DNA of 64,000 nucleotides from Lumbricus rubellus (taxonomy: Eukaryota > Annelida > Clitellata > Crassiclitellata > Lumbricidae). The notes beneath the pieces are model-generated. The model was not told the origin of the DNA. It did not search any database and saw only the letters and a list, made by a program, of their open reading frames with translations. Numbering within the stretch: the first letter of the stretch is position 1; every line of letters begins with the position of its first letter. This document shows, piece by piece, positions 44,839 to 57,300 of the stretch. Location: contig OX243815.1 of assembly GCA_945859605.1 (NCBI GenBank), positions 27,532,774-27,596,773 on the forward strand. The letters run 5' to 3'. Made by a program: the position numbers and the translations under genes.

Positions 44839-47339
44839 CAAAATAGCTCATTATGAATATGACATTGTAGGGCCTTAGGCCTACTGTGCTAATTTATTTC
44901 TCAAACATAACGTTAAACGGTTAAACAGTGACATAAGTTAGTGACATACATGTAGGGCCTAAGTTAAATCCTTACAAGCAGACTACGGAGACAGCGTAAG
45001 GAACATCATAAAAAATAAAAATGTAAGAAAATGATAACAGACAGTAAATTAATAGATAAAGTTAGGCCTACATAAACAACAAAAACCGGAAAGCGACGTT
45101 TATCAGAAATAATAAAAACGATCAAAAACGCTTCTAACAACTATGTTTTTAAATAGGCCATCAAATTTACACGTTCGGCCTAGAAAGTTACACGAGTTTT
45201 TCCATTTTCATCCATATGGGCCTACGCAGGAGTGGCAGGACTGTTTTCTCAAAGAAAGTGTTTTTCTTTAAATGATGCATATCCTAAATGCTCCCAGTTT
45301 CGCAATAATTACGAAAACGACTTTCGATTAAAAAAATGCCTCATGACCTGTTTTTCGAATCTTAATCCGGATCAGAAACAAATCTAATCATCGCCCGTTA
45401 AAAACGATTACGCCCTGGACGCAGACGAAGAATTACCTACACCCTTCGTGATTTAAGTGTGAGAATAGCCTTCTTAATCTGTGCAGACTTTTAGGGGAGA
45501 AGGGAGGAGAATGGAAAACGACGAACCTACCTCGATCAGTCGTCCTTTGCTGTCATCTCAAGAAAATATTGCACACGCAGACGTCGGTGAAAAAAGGTTC
45601 GAGACAAATAGACGATGAACGTAATTCCAGCCGCAGCGGCGATCTAGAAATCCATAACGTCGTGTCCACAGCAGGATAGATAGACCTATACCACTTCTAC
45701 GGTGAAACGAGATATATTTATTATCACACACGCAAGCCTTCTTCACCATGCAGCAGTCGACGGCTGATCTTCTTGACTGACTGTCTATATAATATTATGA
45801 CGACACAGCCATCACGGTCTGAGCACGGCATGCACGGCGTCATCACTTATTGAGAATCGGCTTTCAGATGGTTTTATTAAATTCTATCCAAAATAGTCAC
45901 GAGAGAATTTGCACAAACATGCAGCTCTGGATCGAATTGGCAAAATGTGAGTCGTGCCGCACGCCATCCGATTTCACTAGCTGCTTTTCTCGGCAGTCGG
46001 AGCAGTGTTCCGAGAAGGAGGCGCTGCAGGGTCGTGACTATAGTTGCTAACCGATCGGCTCAGTCGTTGGTAAAATAGCTTTCACTTGAGATTTTTTCTA
46101 AATGACAAAAATTTCATGTCTTTATTGATGCAGTATACGATGCACGAAATCTTTGACAAGCTATACAAACGAGAAGCATTTTATATGCTGCCGATTGATT
46201 AAAAAAATTCACTGAAGGAATACAGTGTCGTATGCTTCTGGTCGGTGGACTACCTATATGCTGCCCAAAGACACAAGCTGGCATAAGTCTTCTTGATTAG
46301 ACTGCAGTAACTATTTACGGTTCTACGCATAGTTGCAATAAAATAATTAAGTCTAGATAGGCCTACATTAATTTGCCGGTTATGCCTGCAAATGATTCAA
46401 TTTAATGTCTGTATAGACCTATCTGTATGGGAACAAAAGCAGCATTACTCTCACGTATATAATTTATTTCATATATTATGGATGCACATATATTAATATA
46501 TATTATTGTACATTTAGGCTAAGTAGAAGCTTTGACGTCTTCAGCATACGAATAAAATAGCAATGCTCTATATATCTATAGCTTGACACATAAAGAATGT
46601 TTGCTCAATTTGAACAGTATACCGAGCCATTCGACTGTAATTGATTCTCTGTTTGTCCTCTGTCGCCATAATACTTTCTGTGTATGCAAACAGAGATGAT
46701 GAGGCGACCCATCAGCAGCATCAGCGACAGCAGCATCCTTTGTTCATCACTCGCTGGAGCTACAGCAACAGCAGCATGAGTCTGCATGCGACGTCATTGA
46801 CCAGAGCAACGGATGATGCAGGTATCTATGCCATGCAGTCTCGAGTCTTATTTTGCACAGTGGCCCTATAGATGGCAGCAGCAACATGGTTGCGAACTAC
46901 TGTACCTGCCGTTCATTGGTCTGCACTCTGTAAACTTCGAAAGCGTCGCATATCGAAACGCAAGCACATCTAAACACCGAAAAAATGGGGGGAAGAGAAG
47001 GCAGGGAGACCAGAGTCTACAGAATGAGAGGGAGATATCATGTCATCATCAAAATGTTTTGTAGTCTGGCCAAAACAGTTCTGAACGCAAGCAACGCTTC
47101 AGCGACTCAAACATGTTAATACTTCTGATGGACATCTCTAAAGAAGGCCAACTGTAGAAATAATTGAAAAGTTTTCTACAGGTCAATTTTGATAGCGAGT
47201 AAGCAAAATTATTTGCAAGAGCAGCGATAAATTTAGCGGTGATATCGAATAGGCGAGAAGCATTGTTTTACTTTAACTGCATCTATTTGCAAATTCGCAC
47301 ATGTGTCGATAACATGACCAATGAACTGTGACATACATT
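44839..47339. other. no gene recognised
   Basis: About 2.5 kb without a supported gene. Short frames at 45850-46050 and 46641-46871 have no recognisable product. TAGGCCTAC-type words are frequent. Confidence 0.4.
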
Positions 47340-47640
47340 GACAAAGACTGACAGAGATGGAGAGACATCGAATAAGGAGAGGGAGTGGGAGAGGGAGAGG
47401 GAGAGGGAACAGATGGAGAGAAAGAGAGAGAAGACGGTGACAGAGCGAAGAGAGAGAGACAGACACAGACAGACGTACGGACAGCCAGACGCACACATAG
47501 ACAGACAGAGAGTGGGAAATTAGATAGAGAGAAAGGTGAAATTGGAAAGATACAGACAGACAGAGACAGAGGGGGACGGAGAGAGAGACACACACAGAGT
47601 GGTGGGATACACAGAGAGAGGTGGGAGAGAAAGATTGTGT
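47340..47640. repeat. GA-rich (GAGAGG/ACAGACAG) simple repeat
   Basis: Purine-rich on the plus strand: GGGAGAGGGAGAGG, then ACAGACAGAGAC. Frames across it are repeat artefacts. Confidence 0.9.
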
Positions 47641-47839
47641 ATGACGACGGTTGAGCCTAAAACATCAGAAAAATCTTTCAGGTCAATAGCATATTGCTTT
47701 TCAGGAAATGAAAATATGAGCTCACGCTCAATGATTTTTGATTGGAAGTCCATCACAGCCCTGCGTGATGGCTGGAAACCTTCGGTTTTATGCTAAAATC
47801 TTGTCCGAAGATGAATGTATGAGCCTATACTGACAAGAA

Positions 47840-48065
47840 AGGAATGTGAACTGAACAGTTCGGCAGTATCTTGCACCTATGCCTATCGCATTTCATTAAT
47901 TTTTGCGATGATAATTTTGATCTCAAACAATAAGAGATTTAAATGATTTCCGATTCAAATAGAAGATTTATTTGCAGCTCAAAGTACTCGCAACAGCTTG
48001 TCATTGGTGTTTAGTCTATTTCTAGTCATTCGAAATTTATTTATCTAAAGTTTATCTTGCTGATC
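47840..48065. repeat. duplicated spacer downstream of lysozyme gene 1
   Basis: Shares GAATGTGAA, GGCAGTATCTTG and TGCGATGATAATTTTGATCT with 59205-59400 in the same order and strand. With the related 3' flanks of the two lysozyme genes, this supports a tandem gene duplication including spacer. Confidence 0.65.
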
Positions 48066-48111
48066 TTGCTGCATCTTGGTCAAGGGTGGCATATTGGATG
48101 ATAATAATAAT

Positions 48112-48325
48112 TATGATAGGTCGCGATGGTGTAGGAGCATATTCTCCGCTTGGAGCCGGAAAGTTGCGGATCCACCTTAAACCGCCGCTTAGGGACCCTG
48201 AGCAAGTCCTTTACTAGAAATTGCTCGTGAGCTTCGGCTTGAAACTCCGATTCGGTGTCCACGTTGTAGTCGGGTGCGCCTCTGAGTAGTATTCTTGAAG
48301 GGCGCTATAACAAGTGCTCATACAT
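48112..48325 (+). mobile_element. SINE family 1, diverged copy
   Basis: The head is GGTCGCGATGGTGTAGG with a decayed B box. The body is GGACCCTGAGCAAGTCC, ATTGCTCGTGAGCTTCGG and GAAACTCCGATTCGGTGTCC, and the tail is GCCTCTGAGTAGTATTCTTG then AAGGGCGCTATAACAAGTG. Confidence 0.8.
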
Positions 48326-48624
48326 ACACGCTGTTTTACTTATAGTCATCTAAAAGCCTGTTCGACAGTTCTATTGGGGATCTTTGTAATGGTCAGATAC
48401 ATGTAGGCTATAGCCTACATATAGGTTTTGCTGGTTGATGAAGATAAGCTAAGGTGCAGTGGCAGTATGCTCCCCTCCATTGGCGGAGACTTAGAGGGGA
48501 CAGGAAAGGTCGGACCCCTTCATTGTTTGGGTTGGGGGACCGTCCATACATTTGCCCTTCCCCCAAAGACCGGTATAATTTAATCCAGCCAGCAACTGTT
48601 TGCAAATTCAACTTTATGCAGCAA
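48326..48624. other. 3' flank of lysozyme gene 1
   Basis: No gene. 48438-48475 and 48570-48610 match 63130-63205. A C/G-rich block of about 90 bases (48476-48568) is absent from the second copy and may be a small insertion. Confidence 0.5.
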
Positions 48625-48630
48625 TTTATT
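48625..48630 (-). promoter_or_regulatory. polyadenylation signal, lysozyme gene 1
   Basis: AATAAA on the minus strand, about 125 bases after the stop codon. Confidence 0.6.
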
Positions 48631-48754
48631 TAGAACAATGGACAGAATTTGAACATCACGAAATGCAGTTAAACACGAGGCATTTAATATTATTCTTGTC
48701 TCTTCACAAAATATCTTATTGAGCAGCAGCAGACAGCAGCATCTGAAGAAGTCC

Positions 48755-48972
48755 TTAATCGCATCCGGTTTGACCACCACAACAGGTTCTGATCTTGTCC
48801 CAGTACCCGTCAGTACAGGAACACGTACATCCGGCTGGTCCACCGTTGTGGATGCGAGCGTAGTCCTCGCACGTCGGTGTGGCTCCACCAGTGCAGTAAG
48901 TTCCGTAGCGATCCATGTAGGCACGCACGCAGCCCTCCGCGCAAGCCATGTCGTTGGCACACGACTGCCAGT
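48755..48972 (-). CDS. lysozyme gene 1, exon 4
   Basis: Begins after acceptor ...TTTTGTACCGCAG with AC-TGG-CAG, completing the Asp69 codon from exon 3, and ends with stop TAA (48755-48757). It encodes residues 69-140. Confidence 0.9.
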
Positions 48973-51317
48973 CTGCGGTACAAAAATCATAACTTTGTGA
49001 GTCGTTTGTACTAAAGTACATAAATATATCATTGTGTACCGGTAGCCTAATTATTTCCGCATCACAATTTAGTGCAATTTACATTTGCCGCTTCAGCAGA
49101 AATCAAATCATGAGGGTGCAAAATATAGTCTAATCAAGAATAAGTAATTATGTAGGCCTATACATACATACATGCATACATACATACATAAATAAATACA
49201 TACATGAATAAAAACATGCATGCATACATATATACATACATACATGCATGCATACATACATACATACATACAAACATACATACATACATACATACATACA
49301 TGCATGCATGCATACATACATACATACATGCATGCATGCATGCATACATACATACATACATACATACATACATACATACATACATACATACATACATACA
49401 TACATACATACATACATACATACATACATACACACATACATACATACATACACACATGAATATATTGCATACATATATACAGTGTGGGCCAAAAAGATCT
49501 TGGCCAGATGTAAGAATTTGGAAATCAAATTTTGCTGTCATAAAGGCAGTTCATAAAATTATGTACAATGACCAAATTCCACCAATATAAAAATTATTTC
49601 AAACAAAGCAGACACTTTTAGTGATCCGCTCACTGTTTTTTATAATCAATATTATTCTGTTTTTTATAGTCAATATTATTTTGCATGGATGATAAATGGA
49701 CTGAATGTTTGCAGTAGGCCCTATTCTATTTGACTAATGTCTTTAACCGAGTCCTAATTATAGGGTCCATAAAAATGGGTTCAATTGAGCGACAACGTAA
49801 TGTTTTTAGGGTCGCTTGATAATATACATGTAGATATAGTGACTAATTTTACACACGCTGCAGTCCAGAGTGCGTCCTATATAGATCTAATTATTATGAT
49901 ACTAATAATAATAATAATATTATTAGACGTACCGCTTCCGGGCGAACCGCAGTCAATCCAGTATGGTTCCTTGATCTGGTAAGCGCCACAGCTCAGAGAA
50001 CCGACATCCTCGTTGCATCCAATGTTTGGATTGCAATTCGACTCAATCTAAATAAATGCAGTTTTATTCAATAGAAAGAAATGTATAGCTAAATATTACA
50101 GAACTCAGCTTTATATATATAAATGTATGTATATAATTTTATATATGCATGTGCACTTGTTATAGCGCCCCTGCAAGCTCGCTACTCAGAAAGTCAGAAA
50201 CGCTCCAGACTACAGCGCATGCAGACACTGAATCGGGAGTTTCAAACGACGAAGCGCATGAGCAATTTCGAGTGAGGGACTTGCTCACAATGCTCATGAT
50301 CTCTTCGAGGTGATTTGAGGTGAATTCGAACCTGCAACCATGGGCGTCCGCAGGAATTTTTCTAGGGGGGCGCAGATTTTTATCCAATTGTTACAGGGGC
50401 TAAATAGGTTGTCGAACCGATCTCTCCACATTCGTCGCTCGCTCCTTCTGCGCTGGCTCCCTGTCAATCCGCTGTCAAGGAACCCAGCATGCGAAAAATC
50501 TTAGACATTCATTGTAAAAACAGTTATGATAGTCAAATTTTATGTGACTGAAATCTGACCTTACTCTTGAAGTAACAATTGCAATCGTCTGGGGTCTTAT
50601 ATCCAAATTGATTTATCACTTCCTGAACCCGCGTTTGTTGGCTGAAATTGTTTCCGACGTACGAAGACCAAGATGAAAAATATTGTTTCCCAAGTACGAA
50701 GTACAATGTACAATATTATTGTACATACACTCATTAGGTCTGCATAGAAACCTGATAAACGGTCGTCACTGGTTGTTGAACGAATGAATCCATGTTCTAC
50801 CATCACATAAGCGTATCGTATTGAATGACCTTAATTTGTGTGGTGCCCGCTGTAGGCCTATACCGGCATTTTAGTTGTACAAATATGACCGTTTATGGAA
50901 CTTAACTTCAAGCGAAAATGAACACCATTGACTTCCTGTTTTGTTCCTAACAAATTGTCCTTCGCTCTGCCTCGAGCGGGAAGCTTTTGGTCCCTTGTGT
51001 TGGGACATACCTCAATCTGTCAGCAAGGTCGTAATTAACTTTCCTCCGATAGAGGTGGTGACTAGATTCCTCTGCTCTCTACTCACCCCTTCCCTTCTCT
51101 CTCCCCTCGCACATTATATATATATTTCTATGCCACCCTATCAAGTATCAACTTTCCCTCCTCCCCTTTATTTCTCTGTCCCTTCTACATCTTCTTCTCT
51201 GTCTCTCGCTGGCACCCTCATCTTTCATCCTGTCTCTGAAGCCAACCAAGGCTGAGTCAACGCATCGTGTATATATAGCCCTATAAGAATAACGCACCTC
51301 TTCGGCTCTTCTTATAG

Positions 51318-51349
<32 letters not shown>

Positions 51350-54300
51350 ATAGTACATCAGGACCCCTAGGAATGCAGTATAGTTCCGAAGCTAGCGGGT
51401 TAAAATGTGGCAAAACGCGTGTTGGCTTGCATAGAGGAAAGAAGCTGCAGTCATGGCTCAGAGACAGTCGCTCCAGTCAGTGTCAATTAAGTTTATATAT
51501 AATATATATATTATATATATTTATATATATGCCTATATAAAATTATTATAATCGTGTGAATATATATGTGACTATTCGTGTTTCACCGGCTGGATCTGTT
51601 ATCTCGCAGTGATCGCTTGAAACAACACAAGAGCCGCTGCTAAAGGGAACACGATACCAATTACTTGACACGACTGAATGCATTTTGTCGTATATTGGGT
51701 TAACAGCATGAATTTCCATATTACCACGAGAAATTCTATAGGCTATATATATATATGCTATGCATAGAAAGAAAGATATAAATTATACGTCCAACTTGTA
51801 GAACACACAGATAATCACGTGGAAAATCGCATTGTAATAATCATAGCCAAATAATCTAGAGTTATCTGCAAATATGCGAAAAATCTAGGGGGGCGCACTT
51901 GCGCCCCCTTGCGCCCCCCTGCGGACGCCCATGCCTGCAACCCTCCGGCTGTATAAGGCAACGAGCATACCCACTACACCACCGCGCCCACATATGTGCA
52001 TATACGTGTATATGTACATGTTTGTGTAATAGAAGGGCACAACCTCAAAAATAAAAGCTATGAAAACCAGAAGTTGATTTCCTGATGTTAACTATTCTAT
52101 GAATGAGGATCTGGACGCTGACTATAACTTTTACAATTCTAGGACTGTGTTTTCAAGTACATATAAAGACGTTACTCAGCTTCCTGAATTTTATGCTAGC
52201 CTCAATGCTTCTGACCATTTTTGTTTAATGCACCTTAACTGTCGTGGCATGAATTTAAAGATTCCTGAAATTAATCTCCTCTTGGCCCAATCTAACACAT
52301 CAGTTCTTGCACTTACTGAAACCTGGCTATCTGACGAATTGGCGTCTACTATCTCAATCCCGGGATATAACTTTCTCCATAAATCCAGGATGGTTGGAGG
52401 CGGTGGTGGTGTTGGTTTTTTTATTCAAGCTAATATTGAATTTGAAGTCCTGGAGGCTGACTGGACAAAATCTAAAATGAATACCTTTGAATGTATGTTT
52501 ATTAAACTGCCCCAAAATAAAAAGAAAGATATAATAATTGGCTCTGTATACCGCCCCCCTGGAAATTCGATTTCGGATTTTCTTGAGGATTTTGATAACT
52601 CGCTATCATATTTATCAAAGTCTACTAACCGTGCTTTTTTAATGGGTGACTTTAATAATAATCTCCTTCGATGTAGTGAACACCCCCTCTCTCAAACCTT
52701 TCTGAGTACTATGTTTTCTCATAAATTTGTCCCAACCATCCTTAGACCCACTAGAATTACTGAAACTACTGCAACCCTCATAGACAATATATTCACTAAC
52801 TGCTTAAACCTTGGGCAAGATTCTTGTATAATAATTAATGATATTTCGGATCATCTCCCTATCCTTCTTCACATTGATCTCTGCCCCCGACTTCAGCCTC
52901 TTGCTCCATTTTCACGGGTACGCAAATTTTCCACGGAAGCCAAAGAAGCATTTACCAATTCTCTTAACTCTACTGACTGGGCTTTTGTTGATGCTTTATG
53001 CCTAAATAGTGGTCCGAACGCAGCATATACTGCTTTCTTCCATAGGTATAAAATGTTATACGATAAAGCTTTTCCATTGCTAACTGTTAAAACTAAGGGT
53101 CGTAATTTCATTAAACAACCTTGGATGACTAAATCACTCCTAAAATCTTGCAAGAAAAAATCTAGACTCCATAAGCAGTACTTGTTGAACCCTACAGCTC
53201 TAAATAAACAATTATTCACTCAATATCGTAATAAATTTAAATCTGTTAGAAAAGAATGTGAATCACGTTATTACTCTGATTGCTTTTTTCAGTGTGGCAA
53301 TAATCTTAATCAGACTTGGAAAATAATTAAGCAAATTCTTAATACCAAGGAAGAATCTTGTCTCCCTGACTCCTTTATTGTTGGGTCGGAACTTGTGCAG
53401 GATCCGGTACTCATCGCCAATTCCTTTAATAGTTATTTTACTACCATAGGCACTAATCTTGCAGCTAAAATCCCTATAGCAACCACCTCCTTTGAGCACT
53501 TTCTGCCCACTCCACCTATGTGCTCTTTTGGTATTGCTCCTACTTCTGATCTTGAGATTATACAGGTTTCTGGTTTACTGAAAGCCTCGTCATCTAGTCC
53601 TGATGAAATTAGCCCCCTGATAGCTAAAGCAACTATAAATGCTGTTGCTACCCCTCTTAGCTCTATAATAAATGCCTCATTCTCTATTGGATTAGTTCCC
53701 AATGAGTTAAAAATTGCTAAAATCACTCCAATTTATAAAACTGGGAATAAGAATATGACTAGTAATTATCGACCAATATCGGTACTTTCTTTTTTTCTAA
53801 AATAATTGAAAAACTCATGTCTAATAGAATAACTGATTATCTTAACAAGTTCAGACTATTATCCTCTGCGCAATATGGATTTCGGCATAACCTTTCAACT
53901 TATATGGCCTTACTGGACTTGCAATCTAATATTACTGATGCAATGGATGATAAAAAATTTTCCTTGGGTATCTTTTTTGACCTGTCTAAGGCTTTTGACA
54001 CTGTGAACCACAAAATTCTGATTAAAAAACTTGAATACTATGGCTTTCGAGGTGTTTGTAATTCCTGGTTTTTAGACTACTTAAGTAACAGAAGCCAATA
54101 TGTTTACTTTAAGGGTCAAAAATTTGTGGCCTTGGATGTTACCTGTGGTGTCCCCCAAGGGTCAATACTTGGACCACTTCTTTTCCTCTTATATATTAAT
54201 GACCTGTCTATGACCTCATCTGTATTTAAATTTATACTATTCGCTGATGACACTAATGTTTTTCTTTCTCACCTTTCCTTAGGTCATCTATTTGATATAG

Positions 54301-57300
54301 CTAATAACGAGTTATCTTTAATAGAGCAATGGTTTAAAGCTAATAGATTATCCCTTAATATTGATAAAACCAACTTCATTTTATTCCACACTAAAAAGAA
54401 AATTGACTTTGATGTTAACAGGTCACTTCTAATCAATGATGTCCCTATCACCCAAACAAATTCATCTAAATTTCTGGGGATCATTGTTGATAGCCACCTA
54501 ACATGGAAGGATCATATTTCAACTATTGTGAAGAAAATTGCTAAAAACATTGGGGTCCTTCACAGGATTAAACATTGCCTACCTAAATCAGTTCTCCTTA
54601 ATCTTTATTATACGCTTATTTTTCCTTACTTATCATATTGTAACATTTCCTGGGGTTCTAATTATCCATCTCGACTCAAACCACTGATTATATTACAAAA
54701 ACGTGCCATACGATTAATATGTGGTGCTCATTGGAGATCCAGCTCCGCTCCTCTCTACTTAAGCCATATGTTACTGTCCTTACTAAACATCAATAAGTTC
54801 CAAATATGTCTATTTATGCATCGCTACCACCAGCGCCTACTGCCTCACACTTTCAATAACTACTTTACTACTGGTTCTAAACTTCACGATCATGCTACTA
54901 GGCACGCTAGCTGTTACCGTAGTGAATATGCACGCCTAAAAATTAAACAATTTTCAATAAAATATTTGGGTCCTGAGATTTGGAACGGCCTTCCGGTTCA
55001 TATATCTACCTTAAAATCCACCAGCCTTTTTAAAAATCGTTTAAAAAAGTTTCTTATTCTGAACTGATTCCTCCACTGCCTCTGACTGACATTTTTACCC
55101 GTTGACTATCTTTTTTGGTTACAACCCTATGGTTTTAGTATATTTTCCTTTTGTGTAATATTCTCATTTACTGATTTCGTTAATAGGTTGACCTTGCCTT
55201 GTTTATTATGTCTATAATTCACGTAGTGTTATTACAGGTCTTTCTGTGTTGATCTGATATATAGTATTATTTCGGTACTATAGTTACAGTAATTATTTTT
55301 TTAACCACCTGTTGTGGATCATAACTTTCGTGTCTGGCTACTGTCCTATTGTTGTCCGCTATATGCTAACATTTGTTACCACTAGTTGTGGTCATTGCCC
55401 ATGGTCTGCAATCTCATGGCCTACTTTCATCTAAATTATGAATTAGCTCTAGTTTGTTCTGCATCAACATTGTATGCATGTTTTATTATTATGCTCTCTG
55501 TTTTCACTGCTTATGTCCTGGATCTCTCGCTCTCTCTCTACATTAACCCATCTACTTGATTTCGTTTTGCCTACATTGCCTAATAACAACATCACTCTTC
55601 TGACACCACCATCTTGATATAAACTCCAGTTTGTGGTTGCCCAGGTTTAGCGGGATCACTCCCTTTCTGGGTGACCCTTTCTTAGTGATCTTTTACCTAT
55701 TAGATGTTAATCGTTCGTTGGCTCCTTATTTCACTGCACATTCTAATTTTATATATGTTTTGCTGTTTTGATTTGATTTGTTGATCGCTATGAATAAATA
55801 AGATTTGATTTGATTTGATTTTGATTTGATTTGATTCTTTTACCGGAGGCACTGCGGCCGTGAGTGCTAAACGCCAAGATAGAATGGGTCAACTGCCCAT
55901 GAGGTATGAAATCTTGCGACCATTATTTGCCAGAGCAATTTTAATTCTCATGATAAATATTATCAATTATAATTTATATTGAATGTGTCTGTTTTAGGTA
56001 AATGGATGCTTACCTGGCAGATGCAGTTAAGGCAGGCATTCGTGAAGGCGGCTTCCGAAGCTAAAGCCAACAGAAACGGCAATATTGTAATATAGGCAGG
56101 CCCGCCGAGAGGGAGGGGCAAAGGGGGCCAAATGCCCAGGGGCCCGGGGACTTTTAGGGGCCCGGAGGGGGCCCGGGCTACACTGATTAGTCTGTATTCT
56201 ATAATTGTTAAGAAACTTTCTTTCATGACATCCGGACAATTGTCCAGGCGATGAAGAAAGAGCATTAAATGGACAAAATAGAGAACTACTGGGATATTAT
56301 GCACGCTTTTGCTGCAGTTAAATCCACAAAATTGCTTGTTGATTACAAGAGGGCATAGGCTATATATGAAAATCAAATTCTTTAAAACTGCATATTAACA
56401 TCATAAATATATGAATTATTGTATAGGCTATAGCCTAAATAGCCTACATTCAGACCGACACTTTTGTTATTTCGATTTCTTTTTATTTACATTTGCTCTT
56501 AAAAACCTAAAGATAGTTTAGGGCCCGTGACTGCTCTGCCCAGGGGCCCGGAATTTCTGTCGGCGGGCCTGAATATAGGCCTAATGCAATAGACCTGTAA
56601 GTCATAATAATCTTTTGCCCTATATTGACAGCAGGGCTGTAGTGTAGCCTATTGGTAAAAATAATTTGAGGTGAGTACACGCTACAGTCGGAAATTTTTT
56701 TTCCTACCGAAAATTTCTGACGACCATTTTTTAGTCATCGAATTTACGGATGACCCTTTTTAGTCATCCCATATAGCATGATTTTCCCGATGATTTTCGG
56801 CCTCGTAATTCGATTAATCTTTTCCTTTCTATTTTACACGTTTTTGTGTTAATTTTTTAAAACTTTTATGAGGTAGGCCTAAGTATACGCTGTATACCCG
56901 CCTATATCCTTGTTCTCGGAGCTACGTACACTATGCAGGAAAATGGGGGTCAGTAGTACTCAGTATGCGCTCTATGCTCGCGTACACCCTCGTGTACACT
57001 GTACACAGTGTACACAGTGTATACACTGTACACAGTGTACAGCCCTGATTGACAGACCTTTGGTAATACGTTACAGTCGGTCGTTTAAGCTATTGCGCTC
57101 TCGTTAGACATAAATAAAAATGTTTCGTGCTATGATATAGTCTACCGTAGCCTACTGTTTTACTAAAACTTGTCTGCTCGTCGGTTTTTGCTAATGCTGT
57201 TTGCAGACGAAGTCGTTACTACAGATGAAGCTAAACAGAGATTCGGAGAGAACTGTTATAACGAGAGAGCATGAAAATTCATTCATTCACTCATAAATGT

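Larger units (their letters stand above)
52020..55835 (+). mobile_element. CR1/Jockey-group LINE, nearly full ORF2, in intron 2 of lysozyme gene 1
   Basis: Contains an apurinic-type endonuclease, a reverse transcriptase and a long 3' UTR ending in a (TGATT)n tail at about 55800-55835. It lies antisense to the lysozyme gene. ORF1 is absent, so it is 5'-truncated or ORF1-less. The only coding break seen is a one-base deletion in a T run near 53790. Confidence 0.9.

Noticed and set aside
47233..47756. Ser/Leu or Arg/Glu-rich frames
   Set aside because: Generated by the GA-rich simple repeat on either strand.
55963..56376. 137-codon minus-strand frame covering lysozyme exon 2
   Set aside because: Only its last part is coding (exon 2, to the donor at 56013); the rest is intron and hAT-like element.
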